Positions 58,478-64,000 of a DNA stretch of 64,000 nucleotides are shown piece after piece; the first letter of the stretch is position 1, and every line of letters starts with the position of its first letter. A program made the position numbers and the translations under genes. Below the pieces are notes generated by a model. The model was not told the DNA's origin, did no database searches, and saw only the letters and a list, made by a program, of their open reading frames with translations. This DNA comes from a candidate division WOR-3 bacterium (GTDB lineage: Bacteria; Hydrothermota; Tepidihabitantia; Tepidihabitantales; Tepidihabitantaceae), in contig JANLFQ010000002.1 of the NCBI GenBank assembly GCA_024653355.1, positions 62,001-126,000 on the forward strand, written 5' to 3'.

Positions 58478-58515
58478 TTAATGAAAAGTTTGAAGAAATA
58501 GTTACCAACTGTCAA
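58478..58515 (-). promoter_or_regulatory. Promoter of the TMTC-like gene, leaderless-type
   Basis: TTGACA (58510-58515 on minus), 17-bp spacer, CAAACT (58487-58492), nine bases to the GTG at 58477. Confidence 0.45.
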
Positions 58516-58629
58516 CAACCTCAACCATTAAAATGGTAACCTGTCCCATTACAACTAACAAAGGGGAAAATTTTCCGCTACCAAGTAATTAAGGAAAAAT
58601 GTCTAACCGCAATTATACCCTGAGCGGTG

Positions 58630-58668
58630 TTGCCTCTTTAAAAACCAGGAATATAATCTTTATTAAAG
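58630..58668 (+). promoter_or_regulatory. Promoter of the DUF3108-like gene
   Basis: TTGCCT (58630-58635), 16-bp spacer, TATAAT (58652-58657), eleven bases to the ATG at 58669. The leader would be only a few bases and no Shine-Dalgarno site is seen. Confidence 0.6.
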
Positions 58669-59496
58669 ATGGTGCACCAAATTCAAAAAACCATCAGCCT
58701 GTTACTTCTGTTGACACTATGTTTATGTGGCAGGGCGGGCAAAGTGACCCTGCAACCGATAGTTCGCATCGACCCGCCTCCGATTGTTGATGGCGAAACC
58801 TGTGTCTACGAAATCGCAAACAAGAACAACAGCCCGGTTGCGATTCGCCGGGTCATCACCACCCGTGTTCAATATGCGGAACTGCCCGCTTTCCAGGTTA
58901 CAACATTAGAGCAGGAAACAAAAAACAGCCCGCCGATTGAGTCAACTGTTGTTTACATCAGCCGGGAAGATTTGACCCCTATCGCCTCATTTAAATTCTC
59001 GCGCCCTCCCAAACCGCTAATAACCACTGCCGCAATTTATCAAGAGGCGTTTGCCGAAATTGTTTCCATTACAAAAGAGGGTGAATTTAAAAGACACATC
59101 CCTATTGGAGCCCACACCTTTGATGTTAATCAACTCACCATGCTGGGCAGAACGCTTCGCTTTGCCCAAGCAAAACCTTACAACATTCTTATCGTTGTCC
59201 CCACAACTACACCGCCCGGCGGTATGTCGCTCGCCGGCAAGGTGTCGCCCCCTAATATCGACACCATAACAACGCCTGCTGGCACATTCGAATGTTATAA
59301 ACTCATAATCGAAAGCGATTCAACAAAACAACAGCTCTGGTTCGAAAAAATCGGAGCCCGGCGCCTTATTCAGTTAATAGATGGTAAAACAGGTGAAACT
59401 GTCCGCCTTATATCATCCAGTATACCCCAGACACCCGTTAAGATTGGTGCGACAACCACCATCGGGTCGCATAAAATAAGTAACGGAACTAAATAA
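58669..59496 (+). CDS. Putative lipoprotein or secreted protein, DUF3108-like
   Basis: This 275-aa protein has a signal sequence with cysteines (LLTLCLCGRAG, possible lipobox at residues 18-22) and a beta-rich body. The C-terminal part has TTPAGTFECYKLIIES and a following LWFEKIGARRLI, the pattern of DUF3108 proteins, which are envelope proteins of unknown role. It is transcribed alone. No partner is evident nearby. Confidence 0.65.
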   Translation: MVHQIQKTISLLLLLTLCLCGRAGKVTLQPIVRIDPPPIVDGETCVYEIANKNNSPVAIRRVITTRVQYAELPAFQVTTLEQETKNSPPIESTVVYISREDLTPIASFKFSRPPKPLITTAAIYQEAFAEIVSITKEGEFKRHIPIGAHTFDVNQLTMLGRTLRFAQAKPYNILIVVPTTTPPGGMSLAGKVSPPNIDTITTPAGTFECYKLIIESDSTKQQLWFEKIGARRLIQLIDGKTGETVRLISSSIPQTPVKIGATTTIGSHKISNGTK

Positions 59497-59639
59497 GTTA
59501 ACAAAGCGGGTACCCACAAATGCAAACCGTCAAAAAGAGCCACTACAACCCTTTAATATATTAATCACGGAATTACAATAAGTTACACATCAGGGCAAAA
59601 TTTCATTTGTGGCACAGTTAATGCAATTAAAATCTCTGG

Positions 59640-59862
59640 ATAAAGAAATGAACACAAGCAAGGCGGAAGTTGCCGGGGTTGCTCATCTTCAGGAGAACCT
59701 CTGCCACAAGTTCGGGGCTGGTGCATCTATCGGCTCTTTTCCACCCCATGCAGTCGCCCCTCAACACCGGACCGAAGTAAATTCACCCCCTCGGCCCGTA
59801 TAAAGTGCCCCTCCGGGCGCTTAAATGACTGCTCAGTTCAAGATAGGTGCCCCAGCCCTCCG
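59640..59862 (-). ncRNA. Candidate structured non-coding RNA (unidentified)
   Basis: A TATAAA (59868-59873 on minus) lies a few bases before the RNA start (GCGGAGGGCTGG). Three stems nest in order: 59852-59858 with 59715-59721 (7 bp), 59842-59846 with 59727-59731 (5 bp), and 59827-59832 with 59750-59755 (6 bp). They enclose a hairpin at 59805-59820 and an 8-bp stem-loop (59791-59798 with 59768-59775). That stem contains a G-U pair that would be a mismatch on the opposite strand, supporting the minus strand. A weak hairpin and U-rich run near 59640-59675 may end it. It lacks SRP, RNase P and tmRNA motifs; a 6S-like role is possible but unproven. Confidence 0.6.
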
Positions 59863-59958
59863 CTTTTTTTATATCTGTCGCATGCTATCCTTCGTCAGTT
59901 CAATCGGCTAAACGCCACTACCATTCCCCACTGACAATAGCCTCAAGGGGAAGAATTT

Positions 59959-59987
59959 TTGCAACCTGTCTGTTACCTATTTACTAT
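59959..59987 (+). promoter_or_regulatory. Possible orphan promoter
   Basis: TTGCAA (59959-59964), 17-bp spacer, TACTAT (59982-59987), 4 of 6 matches in each box. No gene follows on the plus strand, only the terminator at 60157-60194. Confidence 0.3.
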
Positions 59988-60083
59988 TGAAGACTTAATC
60001 GGTTTTAAATTGCTCCCACCTGCCGGCACAAAAGATGCAGATTATTTAAATGGTGTTGAGGGCGCTGCCCTCCTAAAAGGGAA

Positions 60084-60121
60084 CAGAAAAATACAGCCCA
60101 GGAAACCGGGACCTGGCTGTA
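60084..60121 (-). terminator. Terminator of the C25 peptidase gene
   Basis: On the minus strand a stem (TACAGCCAGG with CCT-GGGCTGTA, one bulged base) is followed by TTTTTCTGTT, about 70 bases after the C25 stop codon. Confidence 0.75.
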
Positions 60122-60156
60122 CCTTCCTCCCTGATATCCCGGTAGCTTCCTCCTTG

Positions 60157-60194
60157 CGGGCTCCCAAATGGGAGCCCGTCATTTTTATCTTTAC
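60157..60194 (+). terminator. Plus-strand intrinsic terminator
   Basis: A perfect 9-bp stem (CGGGCTCCC/GGGAGCCCG, loop AAAT, 60157-60178) is followed by TCATTTTTATCTTT. The nearest plus-strand gene ends 660 bases upstream, so it may end a long 3' end or a small RNA. Confidence 0.7.
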
Positions 60195-63100
60195 TCTACT
60201 CGCACCGCCTTAGCCACAGTGCCGTTGATATCGATGAAAAGGACACCTTTCTGGCTTGCCTTGGGCTGCCAGACAAAAGAGCCGTTCAAGCCTCCGGCTG
60301 GTATTGCAAACCTTTCCACACACCGCCCCAGCGCATCGTAAACCGTCACGTTTAAGGGCTCAACTTGAGTTAACGAATAACGGATTGTCACATTTTGGGA
60401 AAACAGCCGGGGATTGAGCTCTACAATGCGCCGGCTCGGCAAACCGCTTAAACCCTCTTTGACACCGACCTGAGGTTCATACCAGTTAAATGCGGTGTCA
60501 GAATTGGCGCCCATCTGTGTTACGGTCCTACCCCCGCAGATAGCAAATGCGACAATCTGGCTGTCGCCCGGCGGAATTGTAAACGGTCCGGTTGAAGAAA
60601 GGGCATGCCAGTTGCCCTTAGATGTCCCGCTTGTTGAACGCAGCCTGCCATCTAAGAATTGCATCTTTTCCGACTTGGTAAACCCGTCATTCACATAGAT
60701 GTCGTGGAATATACAGTTTGCCCAGCCGTTTGCTCCCTGCGGATAAATTGGCCTTACTCCGAGCGCCAGCGTCTCCGGTAAGGCCCGCACATAGGCAAGA
60801 TTTCGGATAGAGTCGGTTCCGGCATAGTCGAGTGAATCGATGGAATTCCAGGGTGCGGTGCGAAAGTCACAGGCAACCCCTGCCCACAAATCAGAAATCG
60901 GTAGCGTGTCATTGTTGTGAATCCGGTACTCTAAGATGATAAAATCTTTTTTGTTCGGGTCAGCGCTGACAAAACTGCGCTGGGTTATTGTTACTCTTTT
61001 GGGCGCTGAATGCCGGGCATCGGAAAATACACACCGATACTCCTGGTCGCCAAACTCCGGAGGCAGCACTGGCCGGAGCGACTCAACAACCGCAAAATCC
61101 TGTGAGGTAACCTGCCAAGGTTGTGCGTAATAGTTGTCCGCCACCCAGTAGGTATCAGGAGCGGCAACGCCGATTAGGAATGAGCCGTGCATCATTGCCG
61201 AAGAAGACCAGGCGCGACTTTTTGGGTAGATAAAACCCAGACCCTGACCGCGCCAGGTGGTTGTGCCAATCCCGCCATTGGCGCACACACCCATAACAAA
61301 ATCTCCGGTGTCGTGCACCGCCCACAACCCGGCACGGGCATAAGGCATACCAACCGTTATTTCAAACTGTGTACGCCAGGTCCCACTATCGCCTTGCACC
61401 GTCAGGTTCATTTCCAGCCTTTCACCATCTGGACAGTCTCTATCCACCCGTACCCGATAGGCACTTCCCCGCACGGTATCACCCACCGCAACCGAATCGT
61501 AAGAACTGGTGGCAACAAGCAATGTCAAATAGGGCGAACTGGAATGCAGTGTACCGGTGGTGTTGAAACTGGTCAAATTACCCCGATTGCTCACCACCAC
61601 ATACAGTTCCGCCTCATCGCCGGGGTCAAGCCTGCCATTGGCATCATCCACCCAGCAATGGTCATAAACCACGAGCGGCCTTGGCCTGCCGCTTCTGGTA
61701 AATACCGTCTTTTCAAACGGCTTCCCATCCTGCGCGGTAACCGAAACGGTCAATGTCCAGGTGTCTTCGAGCGCGGGCAGAACAACCCTTGCCCTTCCTT
61801 GAGAGTTCGTCACGCCCCGGCCAATCAGTTCATTCTGATGAAGGATTGCCACCCGGGCACCAGGCGTTGGTACAGAATCGGGATAAAAGACCCGCACCAC
61901 AACAATCTGGGGGTTGGCAGCAATCGTATCCGGGCAGCTGACCGTAAGTGGCTTGGGCACCTGGCGCCACATCAGCATCGTCGGGTCGCCCTGCAATGTC
62001 CATTCATAAACTGACCAGCGATAGGTCATCTGACTGAACGCCGCATTGCGGTAAAAGTCCTTAGCCAGCGCATAAGCCTGACCCTGATTCCACCCCTTGA
62101 TGTAGTTGTTGTAAAACTCCATACACAGATTCTCCGAAGGTCCCATATTAGGAGGTGCACCCCAGCCATAACGGGCGTTCAAACAGGTTGAAACCGCACC
62201 GCCGTTGGTGATGTTGACAAACTGTTCTGCCAGACAGTCGTACTGGTCAAAGTTACCGCAGTCGCATGCCATTGAATTTACTATCATCGGCTTGGCGCTG
62301 TTGGTAAGCGAGCCTAAGTTTGAAGTTGAAAAAGTAGCACCAAAGGCGCTGACAGACCCATGACCGGCAAAGTGGAAAAGATGCCTCCCATTGTTAATGC
62401 TCGCCACACACTGACTCGGGCTCATACTGTAAACCGAATCCACCAACCAGTTGCCGATATCGGAAAGCGCCAGCGCAATATTTTTGTTCACAATCCTGCC
62501 GTAGTAGTCGATGTTTGTCCACAAATACTCAAACGGCAAAAGGACATTGTGAAGGTAGGTTGTGTCCGGATGCCGCTCGTAAAGACTGTCTTTGTAAAGA
62601 AAGTTGGCGCAATTGCTGGCGTCGTCCAGTGGCAGTCTGCCAACGATGATGTCAGAGTAAAGGTCAACCGAATCTGGGTTAAAGTTTGTGTAGGAGTATT
62701 CACCAAACTGACCGTTGTTGTTTGCATCCCAGGAACCATCAAGGTCCGAAAAGTACAGGTCAGCGGGCACATTGTAAGGCGAATAGGGCAGATAACCGTG
62801 ACGACAGGGCACATGCTGAACATCACCTGCTAAAATCACATACTTCAAACCCTGATGGGCAAACTTGTCTTTGAGCATATTCCGAATCTTCTCCGGATTG
62901 TCCCGGCCGGGATATCGGGCATAAATCGTTTCGGTCGGCACAATCTCGGTAAAATAACCCTTGCGCCGCAGATAGTTGCGGAAATTGATCAGTGCCGGTG
63001 CCAGTGTTGAAGATGTCACAATCACCACATCCAGTTCCGGGTTGTCCAGTTCCGCGCTCAAAGGTGCCCAGCGACTGACATCCTGAGCATTGACTACCAG

Positions 63101-63697
63101 CGCGGAAACCGCCTCACCTGCCAGTTCCACCTGTCCCGGGCTCAGCACCGCCTGAGAAAAAACGTTGTTTTCGTACTCAATTTCAATCTCTGCCCGGGTC
63201 GCAAGCAGCAGTCTGCCTGATACCGGATGGTAACGGAAAGGGCAGAAAAGAAAACCACCGATGCGAAAACCGGCTTTTGAACCGGCAGGCACGCCGGTAA
63301 CCAACTCCGCTGGATAAGCCTCAGCCGAACTGTAAACCGCTGCTTTTGGTTCAACAAAAGGTAGCGAACTGAATTGTGACAAAGGCCGCATCGGCTGCAC
63401 CGGATAAATCCTTACACCCTGCGCCAGTTCCTGCCAATCTACACCCTTTATCCGCACCGCAACCAGCCGGGCATCAGGTGGAATAAGCACATTGCCCGAA
63501 ATTACCGGTAAAAGCGGTTCACCCGGTTCTGTAGTCGCAACTACCGTAAAACCTGGTCCGGGCGGCATCAGTTGCACAACCGTGAAATCGCCTTCGTTGT
63601 GCAACCGAACCTGCTCTGGGGAAATTGTCAATGGGACCGAAACGGTTCCGGCAAAAAGCAGATTAATGCCAACCGTTAACAACAGCAAACGGTTCAT
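60191..63697 (-). CDS. Gingipain-type C25 cysteine peptidase with sorting domain
   Basis: The 1168-aa protein has a signal peptide (residues 1-17) and an N-terminal propeptide-like region. The C25 domain (about 220-600) has the catalytic pair: histidine in HLFHFAGHGSVS and cysteine in VNSMACDCGNFD. Ig-like and beta-sandwich domains follow (about 620-1080). The C-terminal domain (IRYSLTQVEPLNVTVYDALGRCV) is of the type IX sorting/FlgD-like kind. Such peptidases are secreted and surface bound. The start at 63697 has AAAGGAGG upstream; an in-frame upstream ATG lacks a signal peptide. Confidence 0.9.
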   Translation of the reverse strand: MNRLLLLTVGINLLFAGTVSVPLTISPEQVRLHNEGDFTVVQLMPPGPGFTVVATTEPGEPLLPVISGNVLIPPDARLVAVRIKGVDWQELAQGVRIYPVQPMRPLSQFSSLPFVEPKAAVYSSAEAYPAELVTGVPAGSKAGFRIGGFLFCPFRYHPVSGRLLLATRAEIEIEYENNVFSQAVLSPGQVELAGEAVSALVVNAQDVSRWAPLSAELDNPELDVVIVTSSTLAPALINFRNYLRRKGYFTEIVPTETIYARYPGRDNPEKIRNMLKDKFAHQGLKYVILAGDVQHVPCRHGYLPYSPYNVPADLYFSDLDGSWDANNNGQFGEYSYTNFNPDSVDLYSDIIVGRLPLDDASNCANFLYKDSLYERHPDTTYLHNVLLPFEYLWTNIDYYGRIVNKNIALALSDIGNWLVDSVYSMSPSQCVASINNGRHLFHFAGHGSVSAFGATFSTSNLGSLTNSAKPMIVNSMACDCGNFDQYDCLAEQFVNITNGGAVSTCLNARYGWGAPPNMGPSENLCMEFYNNYIKGWNQGQAYALAKDFYRNAAFSQMTYRWSVYEWTLQGDPTMLMWRQVPKPLTVSCPDTIAANPQIVVVRVFYPDSVPTPGARVAILHQNELIGRGVTNSQGRARVVLPALEDTWTLTVSVTAQDGKPFEKTVFTRSGRPRPLVVYDHCWVDDANGRLDPGDEAELYVVVSNRGNLTSFNTTGTLHSSSPYLTLLVATSSYDSVAVGDTVRGSAYRVRVDRDCPDGERLEMNLTVQGDSGTWRTQFEITVGMPYARAGLWAVHDTGDFVMGVCANGGIGTTTWRGQGLGFIYPKSRAWSSSAMMHGSFLIGVAAPDTYWVADNYYAQPWQVTSQDFAVVESLRPVLPPEFGDQEYRCVFSDARHSAPKRVTITQRSFVSADPNKKDFIILEYRIHNNDTLPISDLWAGVACDFRTAPWNSIDSLDYAGTDSIRNLAYVRALPETLALGVRPIYPQGANGWANCIFHDIYVNDGFTKSEKMQFLDGRLRSTSGTSKGNWHALSSTGPFTIPPGDSQIVAFAICGGRTVTQMGANSDTAFNWYEPQVGVKEGLSGLPSRRIVELNPRLFSQNVTIRYSLTQVEPLNVTVYDALGRCVERFAIPAGGLNGSFVWQPKASQKGVLFIDINGTVAKAVRVE

Positions 63698-63784
63698 AAA
63701 TCCTCCTTTTAATTGGGTTTGACCGAGCCGCCAGCACAACAAAAGAATTATCACTCAACAATAGTCAAAGTCAAATAAAAACCG

Positions 63785-64000
63785 CTAACCGGCGCGCGCT
63801 GCCCAAACCTCTTCCCAGACCCGAACAAAGTTCAAACCAAGAATCTTTTTAATGTCCGTCTCCGTGTAGCCCATCTTTACCAAACCTTGGGTGATTTCAG
63901 GTAGCCGGGTCACATCCTCAAGCCCTTTCAAACTACCGGAAAATCCGTCAAAGTCGGAACCAAACCCGACAACACCGGGCCCAAAACGCTGTACAACATA
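63785..64000 (-). CDS. Membrane dipeptidase (M19 family), C-terminal part
   Basis: The visible 71 residues include GFGSDFDGF, then LEDVTRLPEITQGLVKMGY and IKKILGLNFVRVWEEV, which match the C-terminal end of M19 (renal-dipeptidase-type) zinc dipeptidases. These hydrolyse dipeptides, including those with D-residues in some members. The gene runs off the window. It lies 87 bp upstream of the C25 peptidase gene on the same strand. Confidence 0.88.
   Translation of the reverse strand, partial: YVVQRFGPGVVGFGSDFDGFSGSLKGLEDVTRLPEITQGLVKMGYTETDIKKILGLNFVRVWEEVWAARAG

Noticed and set aside
59609-59803. 64-aa plus-strand ORF
   Set aside because: It lies on the complement of the structured RNA, has no ribosome site and no family; the base-pairing pattern explains its composition better.

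Overview
The window is a compact, protein-rich, GC-rich bacterial chromosome segment with no rRNA or tRNA gene that I could see. Several secreted proteins (an M23-type peptidase, two YVTN beta-propellers, a SagB/nitroreductase-like protein and a C25 gingipain-type peptidase) end in the same kind of C-terminal sorting/FlgD-like Ig domain. This, with the Bat operon and endonuclease Q, fits an FCB-related or candidate-phylum bacterium (WOR-3/Stahlbacteria-like is my best guess). The taxonomy is a guess from gene content, not a placement.

Layout. 1-2.3 kb: pentose phosphate genes (transketolase N-terminal part, transaldolase), a CvpA-family gene and a PPC/DUF296 gene. 2.3-8.1 kb: topA, acpS, a HAD hydrolase, a HIT protein, endonuclease Q and a methyltransferase. 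8.3-13.8 kb: secreted M23-like peptidase, HI0933-family flavoprotein, AsnA with a lysine-rich tail, a structured RNA candidate with its own promoter, and pdxA. 13.8-24.6 kb: ABC-2 exporter, GT4 glycosyltransferase, PrsW, a GH130/GT4-toroid pair, ribokinase with a second transaldolase, gamma-carbonic anhydrase. 24.7-32.8 kb: a seven-gene MoxR-DUF58-Bat operon with BatB and BatC fused. 32.9-36.5 kb: MarC, a sodium:solute symporter, a 53-aa ORF and pgeF. 36.7-40.3 kb: an AT-rich island (DUF3800-like protein, PIN-GNAT-PUA/EVE-like protein, ASCH protein) interleaved with remnants of lost genes, ending at a duplicated 3' piece of apgM. 40.5-44.7 kb: two tandem YVTN beta-propeller genes. 44.7-48.7 kb: apgM-like, thrC and a Cys/Met-metabolism PLP enzyme. 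48.9-54.9 kb: SagB-like secreted protein, yebC-ruvC-ruvA-ruvB, a 3D-domain lipoprotein and a polysaccharide deacetylase. 55-64 kb: nadE, a TMTC-like membrane protein, a DUF3108-like lipoprotein, a second structured RNA candidate, the C25 peptidase and a partial M19 dipeptidase.

Regulation. Many first-of-operon genes have a sigma70-type -35 and -10 placed so that transcription should begin at or within a few bases of the start codon, with no Shine-Dalgarno sequence (leaderless arrangement). Others (asnA, yebC, the symporter, YVTN genes, thrC operon, moxR operon, C25 peptidase) have leaders and clear Shine-Dalgarno sites. The most promising undescribed items are the two structured RNAs (about 12.64-12.78 kb on + and about 59.64-59.86 kb on -), the AT-rich PIN-GNAT/ASCH/DUF3800 island, and the beta-clamp-binding-like C-termini of endonuclease Q and the DUF3800 protein. 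All positions and motif calls were read by eye, without database searches.
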